Source: Brevibacillus choshinensis (GTDB taxonomy: Bacteria; Bacillota; Bacilli; Brevibacillales; Brevibacillaceae). From it: a stretch of DNA of 64,000 nucleotides. The notes beneath the pieces were generated by a model. The model worked only from the letters and a program-made list of their open reading frames with translations, was not told the origin of the DNA and searched no databases. The stretch spans positions 1,519,731-1,583,730 of the forward strand of contig NZ_LJJB01000013.1 of NCBI RefSeq assembly GCF_001420695.1, written 5' to 3'. This document shows positions 38,640-47,081 of this stretch, piece by piece. Positions within the stretch are counted from its first letter, which is position 1; each line of letters starts with the position of its first letter. The position numbers and the translations under genes were made by a program.

Positions 38640-40406
38640 TCAGCCCTCTTGTCCTTCGTCGTGCTGGCAGGGTATCCACACTTTGACCACAGTCCCTACC
38701 TCCAGCTCGCTCTCAATATTGAGTCCATACCCTTCTCCAAAGGACAACCGGATTCGCTCGTGAACGTTATGAATGCCCACTCCCGATCCGCCCTCGCTTT
38801 TATAGGAGCCTTCCAGCACCTGCTCACGCACATGAGGTGACATCCCCAGTCCATTGTCTCTTACCTGAAAGAGAACCTTCCCCTCGCACATGGATGCGGA
38901 AATACGAATGAATCCTGGGTCTGCCATGTGCTCGATCCCGTGATAGATCGCGTTCTCCACAATCGGCTGCAGCAGCAGCTTCAACGTTTTGCAGGTAAGC
39001 ACTTCGTCCTGCGCCTCGATCTCGTATTCAAACTTTTGCTTGTACCTCATTTTTTGAATGATCAGATAATGGCGGACGTGCTCCAGCTCTTCTTGCACGG
39101 TGATGATGCTCTTTCCTCTGCTCAGACTGATCCGAAAAAGCTTGGACAGAGACGTAATCGTCGTAATCACATCCTCATTCTTCCCGATGCCGACCATACG
39201 TACGACAGAGTTTAAGGTATTGTAGAGAAAATGCGGGTGGATCTGCGCCTGCAGGACTTCCAGCTCGCTCTTTCGCTTGGCCTCCTGCTCCAGGATGATC
39301 TGGTTCATCAGCTCCCTGACCTTTTCCATCATCAGCTGAAAGCGCAAGGACAGCTGCTCCACTTCTTGGCTCCCCCGAATTGGCTCGTTGACGGTGAAAT
39401 CTCCTTGCTCTACCCGTTCCATCGACCTCTCCAGCATTTTGATCGGCCTGGAGATTTTCGCTGAGATGTAGGAGAGAACGAACAACACGATGACAATCAC
39501 AAAGATCAGCAGCCAGAAAATAAAGCGACTGATTTCGTTTTTGGTCGTGACGATCTCATCCATGTAGGAGACACCGATAATCTTCCAGCCCAGCTGATCG
39601 ACGGTCTTGATCGTGATCAGACGTTTATCTCCTTCTGCATCATCCACGTAGCTGCCGTACGAATATTTCAATGGCAAGGAACGATTCTCGTTTTTTAGCC
39701 CGACGAAAATGAGCTGCTGCTGTGGATGGTAGACGATATTTCCTACCAGGTCGATGATGTAGACGTATCCCTTTTTCCCGAGTCCGACTCTCTGGCACAG
39801 GTCGTCGATCTCCTTGAAATTCACATCCACCAAAAGAACTGCCGGAATGTCTTCTTCTGCTCCCTTGATCGTGATTCCCCGACTCATGGACACGACCCAG
39901 GTGTACTCGCCTTTGAACAGATTTTGAATATGTGGCAAAGAGAAGGACAGGTTGTTCGGGTCATCAATCGCCGATTGAAACCAGCTTTGCTCCGTCAGCT
40001 TGCTGTTTTTACGCATCGGTTTGGCAGGAGTGCCCATCAGTAGCTCTCCTTTTCTGCTAAAAACGGCAATCGAGACAATGTCCTTTCTCGTCTCCACGAT
40101 CGCTTCCAGCTGTTCGTTCAGCTTCTCCGAAGAAACACCCTGGCTTCGCCTGATCTTGTCGTCCACCAGTTCAAAAATTTGCGTCGTCCCGTTCAGGTAG
40201 CTGTCCAGATTGTATTTGACCTGTTCGAGAATTTGCTGCGTATTCAGGTAAGCATTTTGTTCGGCCGTCTCGGAAAATTTGCTGTACAGCATCACCCCAA
40301 CGAACAGCACGACGAGTACGGTAACGAGAGTAAATGACGTTGTGATGATAAACTGAATGCTCTTGGCCTTGATCGCGTCCACAACGCCAAACAGGAGCTT
40401 TTTCAT
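38640..40406 (-). CDS. YesM/LytS-type sensor histidine kinase
   Basis: Membrane kinase with TM1 near 15-40, an extracellular Cache-like region to about 320, TM2 near 320-345, a HAMP segment (SRPIKMLERSMERVEQGDF), the His_kinase box with phosphorylated histidine in QAQIHPHFLYNTLNSVVRM, and ATP-binding motifs ENAIYHGIEH, DNGLGM and GIHNVHERI. Start at 40406: AGAGGAG ribosome site and an ATGA overlap with the upstream regulator stop. It probably receives input from the binding protein encoded next. Target genes are presumably mglBAC. Confidence 0.92.
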   Translation of the reverse strand: MKKLLFGVVDAIKAKSIQFIITTSFTLVTVLVVLFVGVMLYSKFSETAEQNAYLNTQQILEQVKYNLDSYLNGTTQIFELVDDKIRRSQGVSSEKLNEQLEAIVETRKDIVSIAVFSRKGELLMGTPAKPMRKNSKLTEQSWFQSAIDDPNNLSFSLPHIQNLFKGEYTWVVSMSRGITIKGAEEDIPAVLLVDVNFKEIDDLCQRVGLGKKGYVYIIDLVGNIVYHPQQQLIFVGLKNENRSLPLKYSYGSYVDDAEGDKRLITIKTVDQLGWKIIGVSYMDEIVTTKNEISRFIFWLLIFVIVIVLFVLSYISAKISRPIKMLERSMERVEQGDFTVNEPIRGSQEVEQLSLRFQLMMEKVRELMNQIILEQEAKRKSELEVLQAQIHPHFLYNTLNSVVRMVGIGKNEDVITTITSLSKLFRISLSRGKSIITVQEELEHVRHYLIIQKMRYKQKFEYEIEAQDEVLTCKTLKLLLQPIVENAIYHGIEHMADPGFIRISASMCEGKVLFQVRDNGLGMSPHVREQVLEGSYKSEGGSGVGIHNVHERIRLSFGEGYGLNIESELEVGTVVKVWIPCQHDEGQEG

Positions 40407-42013
40407 CGGTACTCCTCTTTGCCGCTGTTGTTGCGGTACTCTTTTGCTGACTGTCCTACGTGCTTGCGAAAGCAAAAGCTGAAGTAGTTGGCGTCTGTAT
40501 AGCCTACCTGCTCGGCGATCTCGAAGGTTTTTAGATCCGTAGTTCGCAGGAGCTCTTTCGCCTTTTCCATGCGCAGCTGCAAGAGGTAGGTCACAAAGGT
40601 CGTCTTGGTTTCTCTTTTAAAAATACTGCTGAAATAGCCGGGACTGATGTGCAGGTCGGCGCACACCTTGTGAATAGAGATGTCTGGTGACTGGTAATGA
40701 CGGTGGGTGTATTCAATCGCCTGGTCGACGAGTCGTTTGTAGGTATGGTGGCGCCCGCTCGCGATACTACTCATGATCTTCTCGCAAATGCCGTTGACCC
40801 GATTTTTGGCCTCCTGCACACTGTTGAAGGAAGTGATCTCTGCGAGCAAACGGGACTGCGCGCCAAACATCTGATCCATGTCCAGCTCGGCTCGCTGGGC
40901 GGTCTTCAAGATCGTCGTCATGATCTCCAGCAAATAGATGCGGTAATCGTGGATGGAGACATTCCCTTCGGCCACGTCGGAAAACAGCTCGTCGACTACT
41001 GCGTGCAGCTCGGGCAGTGTCCCCATTTTGATGCAGCGGACAAGCTCGTGCTCTTTTCGCTCGTCAAATCGTACGCTCTCCCGCGGCTGTTTCTCGACGT
41101 CATCGATGAAAATGAGCCGGTTGTTCCCGAGGATTCCTTTGTAATCGAGTGCCAATCCCGCATCTTCATAGGAATAGGGCAGCTGTGTCACATCACGGAT
41201 TACGGTGCCGACACCCACCGTCACAGTCACACTCAAATACTTTTCGACGGTGCGCCGTATTTCCTCAGCGATCATCTGCATCTGATGCTCCAGCCTCTCC
41301 TGATCGTCCGCTTCCTTTCGCAGCAGCAGTACGACCAGATCGTTGTGCAAAAAAACAATCCCTGCATAGTTGCCGAGCTGTACCTGTTCCTCCGCGATGT
41401 TTTTCACCGCGAATAAGAGAATCTGCTGTTCGTCCTTTTTCTTTTGATCCAGGCACATGACGGAAACGAGATATTCGCTTCCGAGAAGCTGGACACCGTA
41501 CTCAGTCGCTTTGGCCAGGATATCCTCTCTCCGCAGCTGACGGGTCAAAAGGGAGGACAAAAAAACTTCCCGTAATACCGGCAAGCTTTTTCGATAGCTC
41601 TCTCGAAGCAATTGATTATTTTCCCGATGGGCAGCTTCTTCGTCCATCCGGTTCTTCACCTTGATCAGCACGTCGATCAGCTCGACGGCGGAAAACGGTT
41701 TGAGCACGTATTCATCAATGTGGAGCTTGACTGCCTTTTGCGCATATTCAAACTCATCAAAGCCCGTGAGAATGATGATCCGGGTCGCGGGAAACTGTCT
41801 GCGGACCGCTTCTGCCAGCTGCAGGCCATCCATGAACGGCATCTTGATATCAGTGACGACCACATCCGGTCGCAGGCGTTCCACCAGATCCAATGCCTCT
41901 TTGCCGTTCTCGGCCTTTGCCAGCACCTCAAAGCCATATCCGTGCCAGTCGATCTCCTGACTGACCCCTTCTCTCACGTCTTCTTCGTCATCTACCAAGA
42001 TTAATTTGTACAT
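40403..42013 (-). CDS. YesN/AraC-type response regulator
   Basis: 536-residue regulator: receiver domain first (LILVDDEEDVREG, phospho-Asp in PDVVVTDIKMPFMDG at about 55, switch lysine in VLKPFSAVE), a long central helical region, and an AraC two-helix DNA-binding domain at the C-terminus (ISIHKVCADLHISPGYFSSIFKRETKTTF, FEIAEQVGYTDANYFSFCFRKHVGQSAKEYR). It overlaps the kinase by four bases. The ATG at 42013 has a GGGGGG ribosome site that falls inside a strong hairpin. A GTG six bases upstream is less likely. Confidence 0.92.
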   Translation of the reverse strand: MYKLILVDDEEDVREGVSQEIDWHGYGFEVLAKAENGKEALDLVERLRPDVVVTDIKMPFMDGLQLAEAVRRQFPATRIIILTGFDEFEYAQKAVKLHIDEYVLKPFSAVELIDVLIKVKNRMDEEAAHRENNQLLRESYRKSLPVLREVFLSSLLTRQLRREDILAKATEYGVQLLGSEYLVSVMCLDQKKKDEQQILLFAVKNIAEEQVQLGNYAGIVFLHNDLVVLLLRKEADDQERLEHQMQMIAEEIRRTVEKYLSVTVTVGVGTVIRDVTQLPYSYEDAGLALDYKGILGNNRLIFIDDVEKQPRESVRFDERKEHELVRCIKMGTLPELHAVVDELFSDVAEGNVSIHDYRIYLLEIMTTILKTAQRAELDMDQMFGAQSRLLAEITSFNSVQEAKNRVNGICEKIMSSIASGRHHTYKRLVDQAIEYTHRHYQSPDISIHKVCADLHISPGYFSSIFKRETKTTFVTYLLQLRMEKAKELLRTTDLKTFEIAEQVGYTDANYFSFCFRKHVGQSAKEYRNNSGKEEYR

Positions 42014-42016
42014 AGG

Positions 42017-42050
42017 CACCCCCCGCTGATGTACATGTACAACGGGGGTG
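42017..42050 (-). promoter_or_regulatory. Hairpin covering the ribosome site of the YesN-type regulator
   Basis: On the minus strand CACCCCCG pairs with CGGGGGGTG just before CCTATG, hiding the G-rich ribosome site. The loop contains TGTACATGTACA, a perfect 12-bp palindrome (42030-42041). No T-run follows, so it is not an ordinary terminator. It may limit translation or serve as a protein-binding site. Confidence 0.5.
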
Positions 42051-42064
42051 GTTTGAACTCCTGC

Positions 42065-42550
42065 TTACCACGTCTTGTCGAGATCGTTTGCGTAAAACAA
42101 AATGGCTTTTTGGTAAGCCGAAATACTCGGATCGCTGCTCGTCTCCACTAGATTTTGCAGCAACAGCGTCATGGCCTCGTGATGTTTGCCGAGGTTGTAG
42201 TAGGCCATCGAAAGGAAAACGGGGAAGGATCGGTCTCCGGGAAACTGCTGCATGCCTTTGACGAAGGTATCCGCTGCCTGCTCGTATTGTCCCAGCGTGC
42301 GGTACGTGCTCCCCAGCCCCAGCAAAGCCCCAGACAGATCGTTCTCTGGCTTGAGCCCTAGCTGGATCGCTTTTTCGTAGTAAGAAACGGCCTCCCTCTC
42401 CAGTCCTGCGGAATCATGGCACCAGGCGCATTGATAGTGGGCGATGGGGTCAGAAGGTTCTTGGGCGACGAGTTCCAGAGCAAGCTGAATGGCTTCGTCC
42501 AGTTTTCCTTCTTTTCGTAGCCCGATGATTTGATCGATCGTAGCGTTCAT
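42065..42550 (-). CDS. Tetratricopeptide-repeat protein
   Basis: 161 residues made of about four TPR units, for example GKLDEAIQLALELVAQEPSDPIAHYQCAW, REAVSYYEKAIQLGLKPENDL, TYRTLGQYEQAADTFVKGMQQFP and YYNLGKHHEAMTLLLQNL. No signal or membrane segment. TPRs mediate protein contacts; the partner is unknown. It lies immediately upstream of the YesN-type regulator on the same strand (about 50 bases) and may be co-transcribed. Confidence 0.85.
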   Translation of the reverse strand: MNATIDQIIGLRKEGKLDEAIQLALELVAQEPSDPIAHYQCAWCHDSAGLEREAVSYYEKAIQLGLKPENDLSGALLGLGSTYRTLGQYEQAADTFVKGMQQFPGDRSFPVFLSMAYYNLGKHHEAMTLLLQNLVETSSDPSISAYQKAILFYANDLDKTW

Positions 42551-42632
42551 GGGTGGGCTCCTTTTGGGGTAGTGGTTCGCGATTTTCTACTTTCATCTTA
42601 CCAGCTGGCCACGTTTTCTCCTGTAAAATTCG

Positions 42633-42664
42633 CAAAAAAAGAGACCACATGAGATGGTCTCTTT
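42633..42664 (-). terminator. Terminator after pcrB
   Basis: AGAGACCA and TGGTCTCT arms around CATGAGA/TCTCATG, followed by TTTTTTTG on the minus strand. It separates the pcrB transcript from the TPR gene. Confidence 0.85.
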
Positions 42665-42667
42665 CCT

Positions 42668-43354
42668 TTACCCTTTCACAGCCTTTACCGTGCTCAAGGC
42701 TGCTTGCAAATCATCGTAGATGACATTGCCCACGACGACCGTATCAGCAATGTCCGCCATTTCAGCTGCCTGCTCTGGTGTTCGGATGCCGCCACCGTAA
42801 AAGAGGTGTGCCCCCTCTGCGCCTGCTCGGCAAGCCCGAACAATCTCGGGATCACCGTAAGCTCCGCTGTACTCCATGTAAACGATAGGGAGTCGACAGA
42901 TTTTGGTCGCCACCTGCGCGTAGGCTTTGGCTTCTGCAGCATTCTCGATAGCATGTGCCTTGGTCAACTGAGCGACACCCGCATCTGGATTGGCGATCAG
43001 GTAGCCTTCTGTTAGAATATCGTCCCAATGAATGTAGGAGCCGTACTCTTTGAGGCCCGATACATGCGGGGAAAAGATCCACGCCGGATCTCCTGCATTG
43101 ATGACGAGTGGAATCAAATACGAATCAAAGCCCGGTACGACCGCATCCAGCGAAGAAATTTCCAGTACAGCTGGTACGGCGTAACGGCGAATGCGCGACA
43201 TCAGATCAAGCGTATTGTCAAAGGTGACACCGTACGTGCCCCCGACGATAATACCGTCTGTCCCTGATTCGCAGATCGCTTCCAGTTCTTCATCGTCAAT
43301 GGATTTGTCCGGATCAAGTTTAAAGGTATGGCGCCAGCCACGATAGTCAATCAA
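42668..43354 (-). CDS. pcrB: Heptaprenylglyceryl phosphate synthase
   Basis: TIM-barrel prenyltransferase that joins heptaprenyl diphosphate to sn-glycerol-1-phosphate, an archaea-like ether lipid step in Bacillales. The 228-residue protein shows HTFKLDPDKSI at the N-terminus, SGTDGIIVGGTYGVT, YMEYSGAYGDPEIV and LFYGGGIRTPEQAAEMADIADTVVVGN, the phosphate-binding glycine loops. It starts with TTG behind GGAGG. No pcrA follows; in B. subtilis pcrA is the next gene. Confidence 0.95.
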   Translation of the reverse strand: MIDYRGWRHTFKLDPDKSIDDEELEAICESGTDGIIVGGTYGVTFDNTLDLMSRIRRYAVPAVLEISSLDAVVPGFDSYLIPLVINAGDPAWIFSPHVSGLKEYGSYIHWDDILTEGYLIANPDAGVAQLTKAHAIENAAEAKAYAQVATKICRLPIVYMEYSGAYGDPEIVRACRAGAEGAHLFYGGGIRTPEQAAEMADIADTVVVGNVIYDDLQAALSTVKAVKG

Positions 43355-43372
43355 CGTTGCCTGCCTCCTACT

Positions 43373-43663
43373 CTATTTGCCGATCCGCTCCAGCGCCATT
43401 TGATAACCGTCATTGCCGTAGTTCAAGCAGCGCTTCACACGGGAAATCGTAGCCGTACTAGCTCCCGTCTCGGCCTCAATCTGGTTGTAGGTAAACCCTT
43501 TTCGCAGCATGCGCGCTACTTCCAGACGCTGCGCGAGCGACTGCATCTCGTTTACCGTGCAAAGATCGTCAAAAAATTGATAGCATTCTTCCATGGTTTC
43601 CAAGGAAAGAACCGCTTCGAACAGTTGCTCAATTCCCTTGCCCTTTAGTTTTTCCAGTTGCAT
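43373..43663 (-). CDS. yerC: YerC/YecD-type TrpR-related DNA-binding protein
   Basis: 96 residues: MQSLAQRLEVARMLRKGFTYNQIEAETGASTATISRVKRCL is the Trp-repressor-like helix-turn-helix of the YerC/YecD family. It is next to yerB and pcrB, as in B. subtilis. Regulated genes are unknown. Confidence 0.92.
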   Translation of the reverse strand: MQLEKLKGKGIEQLFEAVLSLETMEECYQFFDDLCTVNEMQSLAQRLEVARMLRKGFTYNQIEAETGASTATISRVKRCLNYGNDGYQMALERIGK

Positions 43664-43778
43664 ATTTATTCACCCCGTTATCGGATCCAGTTCCGGTTTC
43701 TCACTGTACAATTTTTAAGCGTTAAAGCCTTCATGAATTATCTTAGAAGAAACCGTCGTGGTCTGCAACCTTTTCTTC

Positions 43779-44834
43779 CTACTGAAACTTCAGCTCCTGT
43801 GCCAAACCGGGGGAGGTAGGGAGGATCTCTATCCACGTATTTCCTAGCAAGAGCGGCATCTCTTCTGTAAGTGCTGCATCCGAATAAGCGCGAATGACGC
43901 CGTTACTGCGCTTCCACTTGATTTTGCGGGCTTTTCCTTGCTGAAACAAATAGCCATCGCCAGGACCGACGACATCCACTTGACGTCGCCCTTCGCTATC
44001 CAGCACGCGATGTTTGGTAGCAATCACCAGCAGATTCGTCGTAGAGAGCTGCTTGTTGTCACTGAGATCCACGTGAGGTTTGCCAGCCGTAAAACGCATG
44101 TATTTCTTTTCCTTTTCATCATAGACAAAGCCAGCTTTGTTCAGCGAGTGGAAAGTGAGGTCGACCTTGGTCGCAGGTTCTCCTTCTGTGATGACGGCAT
44201 CTTCTGGGAGGAATGTAAAATGTGGAACCTCCGAAGTCGTCCTCATATTTTTATCCTGCATGGCTTGTTTTAGGAGCTCTGGCTTGGTGTACAGGTTATG
44301 TGGCGCTTTGCGGAAGTTCTCCCGCCAGAAATAGCGGCCATTGGGAATTTCATCGAGGTGGCTGTAATCAGAGCGGGCTAAAGTCGTAAGTGCCTCCTGA
44401 CTTCCGCCTGCATGCACGAGGACCGCGTCGAATCCGATCCCAATTTGGATAAAATAGGGACGTATGCTCCGTACGGGACCGATAATGTCGGGCTCCTGGC
44501 TTTGGAAAATGGAGAGCAAGCGGGTCATCTCCCCTTCCGCCAGCACTTCATAAATCATATCCGCTTTGCTGATCCCTGATTGCGGTCGAGCAGGCGGAGC
44601 ATTGTTGATCATCACCATAATGGGGCGTTTGCTGTCCAGTCGTTCCTGGCTTCCGAGACCAGTCAAAGGTGCCTTATACGGATACTTCGTTGGCTCTACA
44701 GGCGAAGGCGTTTGTACGATCGGAGCGGGCGGCTCCGGGGCTGGCTTGGGCTGTGTCTCGACAGGTTGGCCGGTACAAGCCGTTAGTAGCAGCAAGGATA
44801 GCAGCATGAGAGACGATTGAATGCGTCGTTGCAT
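43779..44834 (-). CDS. yerB: YerB-family DUF3048 lipoprotein
   Basis: Lipoprotein (signal LLSLLLLTAC, cysteine near 20; AAGGAG before the ATG at 44834) with a proline-rich linker and two DUF3048 halves. Family signatures are APLTGLGSQERLDSKRPIMVMINNAPPARPQSGISKADMIYEVLAEGEMTRLL in outline, IGPVRSIRPYFIQI and RKAPHNLYTKPELL. The biochemical role is unknown. It heads the yerB-yerC-pcrB run. Confidence 0.92.
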   Translation of the reverse strand: MQRRIQSSLMLLSLLLLTACTGQPVETQPKPAPEPPAPIVQTPSPVEPTKYPYKAPLTGLGSQERLDSKRPIMVMINNAPPARPQSGISKADMIYEVLAEGEMTRLLSIFQSQEPDIIGPVRSIRPYFIQIGIGFDAVLVHAGGSQEALTTLARSDYSHLDEIPNGRYFWRENFRKAPHNLYTKPELLKQAMQDKNMRTTSEVPHFTFLPEDAVITEGEPATKVDLTFHSLNKAGFVYDEKEKKYMRFTAGKPHVDLSDNKQLSTTNLLVIATKHRVLDSEGRRQVDVVGPGDGYLFQQGKARKIKWKRSNGVIRAYSDAALTEEMPLLLGNTWIEILPTSPGLAQELKFQ

Positions 44835-45013
44835 GGGATCGCTCCTTTCCAATTTTCTGGGATGGTTTCCCTAACTCTTTTCGTGAGGCTCACAGGGAAT
44901 CCTGCTTCCACATGTTTTCCACGATTCTCTTACGGGACTGCCACACATGCCCATTTTTCCTATGCTACAATAAAAATAGTTATACATGACAGATGCAAAG
45001 CGAGGGCCAAATG

Positions 45014-45730
45014 ATGAATACCCCTTACCTCGTCTATCTGGTGGACGATGAAACGAACCTTTTAGATTTGTTGCAATCATACCTGCAAAGCGCAGGCTTA
45101 CAGGTGAAGGCATTTTCCAGTGGAAATGACGTACTGCCCTACCTCGACGAGGAGCAGCAGCCTCATCTCTGGATTCTGGACATCATGATGCCAGACATTG
45201 ACGGCTACGAGCTGTTGCGGCTCATCCGCGAGAAGTCCAATGTGCCGATCATCTTCATCTCGGCACGCGATCAGGACGTGGATAAAATCATCGGGCTCGA
45301 ACTGGGCAGCGACGATTATTTGGCGAAGCCATTTCTCCCGCGAGAATTGGTCATCCGCGCAAAAAAACTACTTCAGCGCACCTATGAAAAACCAGGTACA
45401 GCACCCGTCCAGGCTCAAACCTTTCAGGATTGGGTAAATGTGGGTCCTTATATGATCTCAGAAAAAGGGCGACAAGTAAAAGAAGGAGACGAGCTGATCG
45501 ATCTGACTACCAAGGAATTCGAGCTGATTGTCTACCTCATGCACAATCAGGGACTGGCATTAAATCGGGAGCAAATCCTTACCTCCATCTGGGGAGAGGA
45601 TTATATCGGCTCGGACAGGGCAGTAGATGATCTCGTCAAACGAATTCGCAAAAAAATGCCGAAATTTCCGTTGGAGACAGTCTACGGATTTGGCTACCGG
45701 ATGACGCGTATGTCAACTACTCACCAATAA
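45014..45730 (+). CDS. OmpR-family response regulator, 3' end altered by IS insertion
   Basis: Receiver domain (YLVDDETNLLDLL, phospho-Asp in PHLWILDIMMPDIDGYELL, lysine in LAKPFLPREL) and a C-terminal winged helix (LTTKEFELIVYLMHNQGLALNREQILTSIWGEDYIGSDRAVDDLVKRIRKK in outline, ending YGFGYRMTR). Tandem ATGs at 45011/45014 follow GAGGG. The last residues (MSTTHQ) are read from the inserted element; before insertion the gene would have ended one codon after MTR with its TGA overlapping the kinase ATG. The DNA-binding domain is complete, so the protein probably still works. Confidence 0.9.
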   Translation: MNTPYLVYLVDDETNLLDLLQSYLQSAGLQVKAFSSGNDVLPYLDEEQQPHLWILDIMMPDIDGYELLRLIREKSNVPIIFISARDQDVDKIIGLELGSDDYLAKPFLPRELVIRAKKLLQRTYEKPGTAPVQAQTFQDWVNVGPYMISEKGRQVKEGDELIDLTTKEFELIVYLMHNQGLALNREQILTSIWGEDYIGSDRAVDDLVKRIRKKMPKFPLETVYGFGYRMTRMSTTHQ

Positions 45731-45860
45731 ATGGGTGAGCTTGTAACTACTCAGTCGTACGAATTTTATTCTCCGACCTCTTTTCGCGAAAGCGTAGTGT
45801 TACTTCGCGGGAAGGTTGACAGCTCCCCAACAACAACGGTTATACCGAAGTTGTCACTTC
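45712..45860 (-). ncRNA. Predicted omega RNA (reRNA) of the TnpB element
   Basis: In studied TnpB elements the guide RNA is made from the 3' part of tnpB through the right end, and the guide is the DNA just beyond the end (established). Here that region spans the tnpB stop at 45840, a hairpin-capable non-coding tail and the right-end hairpin. The guide would begin ATACGCGTCATCCGG (complement of 45711 leftwards), inside the response regulator gene. The 5' boundary is a guess. Confidence 0.5.
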
Positions 45861-46958
45861 AACGATGTACTCCATTCCTATTCGTTGAAGATTCATGGCG
45901 CCAATGCGATCATCGTTCGACTGGTACTGACAGGCACAACAACAGAATGTATGTGTCCTCTTGTTACGATTCGCTTTCTCGGTATGTCCACACTTCGGAC
46001 ACGCCTGAGAAGTGTAGCGCGGATCCACCGCCATCACTTTTGCACCATGTAAAACTGCTTTGTACGCAAGCATTTGACGCAATTGATGGAACGACCAGGA
46101 GACGGTTTCATACCGATCTTTTACTCTTACTCGTTCGGTAGCAACACGAACGCCCTTCAGATCTTCGATAACAAAAAGAGTACGTGGTCCATATCGATTA
46201 ACGAGTGCCTTTGATACTTGATGGTTTACATCAGACATCCAACGGTTTTCTCGTTGTCCGATTCTCTTTATTCTTCTGCGAGCAGAAGCAGTACCTTTTT
46301 GTTGAAGTTGCTTGCGAAGATATTTGTAATGAGAGCGTTTGTTCTTAATCGTTTTGCCAGTAAAGAATAGCGATTTGCCTTGAGAGTCATAACTAACCGC
46401 AACAAAGTTGATGCCAACATCAATTCCGACAACTTGATTGATGTGCTCTTCGCAAGCAGGTTCGATCTCTTTGGTCATCGGAATGTGCAAAAAGAATTTG
46501 CCGTACTTATAGACCAGTTTGGCTGTTCCGTAGACCCAAGAACCATCAAAATATGGCTCCATTCCTTTTGTCTCGAACGGTACTTTAACACGACCTTCCA
46601 ATGTGTTGATCGAGAATAAGCCTTTTGTAAGCGAGTAGTCCCGATTCCAAACAAGGTCATATTCTGGCTTCTTGAAGCGCACTTTCGTCCAATCGTGGCT
46701 ATTGCTTTTTAAAGACCGGTAACGGGCAATCACCGTTTTCAAAACAGACTGGGCCATTTGAGATCGTAACCGGAATTGCCCTCTCAACGATTTGTAGGTC
46801 AATCTATGTAACGTAGTTTGTACCAACTGTCTTGTTTCAAAAACGAGAGCAGAGGCAAAGTTACAGCCGTGTCGGTAAGCGTACAGGGTATCTTGTAACA
46901 GGGTTGCTTGTTCGGTTGTTGGTTTGATTTTCACTTTTGCTGTAATGGTCACTTGCAT
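45840..46958 (-). CDS. tnpB: RNA-guided endonuclease TnpB
   Basis: 372-residue TnpB, ancestor group of Cas12. The N-terminal OrfB/HTH-like region (VKIKPTTEQATLLQDTLYAYRHGCNFASAL) leads to a RuvC nuclease with Asp180 in VVGIDVGINFVAV, Glu265 in LFVIEDLKGVR and Asp350 in QSNDDRIGAMNL. A zinc finger CPKCGHTEKA...FCCCACQ lies between the last two. All catalytic residues are present and the frame is intact, so activity is expected. Length is in the usual 350-420 range. Confidence 0.93.
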   Translation of the reverse strand: MQVTITAKVKIKPTTEQATLLQDTLYAYRHGCNFASALVFETRQLVQTTLHRLTYKSLRGQFRLRSQMAQSVLKTVIARYRSLKSNSHDWTKVRFKKPEYDLVWNRDYSLTKGLFSINTLEGRVKVPFETKGMEPYFDGSWVYGTAKLVYKYGKFFLHIPMTKEIEPACEEHINQVVGIDVGINFVAVSYDSQGKSLFFTGKTIKNKRSHYKYLRKQLQQKGTASARRRIKRIGQRENRWMSDVNHQVSKALVNRYGPRTLFVIEDLKGVRVATERVRVKDRYETVSWSFHQLRQMLAYKAVLHGAKVMAVDPRYTSQACPKCGHTEKANRNKRTHTFCCCACQYQSNDDRIGAMNLQRIGMEYIVEVTTSV

Positions 46959-47081
46959 TCCTTATCACCTCACTTTCACTACCATCAGTATAGAACGTTT
47001 GTTCGTAAAAATCCAGAACGAAAGGGGAGGAGGCGCATTCCTCTCTGCCACTAAAGTGGCGAGTCTCCTGCGCCGTTATTC

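Larger units (their letters stand above)
45712..47081 (-). mobile_element. TnpB-only IS200/IS605-group (IS1341-type) element
   Basis: 1370 bp. Reading along tnpB (minus strand), the left end lies directly after TTCAT (complement at 47082-47086) and carries a hairpin GCCACT-TT-AGTGGC (47047-47060). The right end carries a hairpin CTCACC/GGTGAG (45720-45739) and finishes in TTGAC at 45712. There are no terminal inverted repeats or target duplications, as expected for this group. Deleting 45712-47081 restores an ATGA overlap between the regulator and kinase genes, which supports both ends to the base. No tnpA is present, so movement would need a transposase in trans. Confidence 0.88.

Noticed and set aside
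42017-42050. Terminator of the TPR gene
   Set aside because: There is no T-run after the stem and the 3' arm is the ribosome site of the next gene, so a translational role is more likely.
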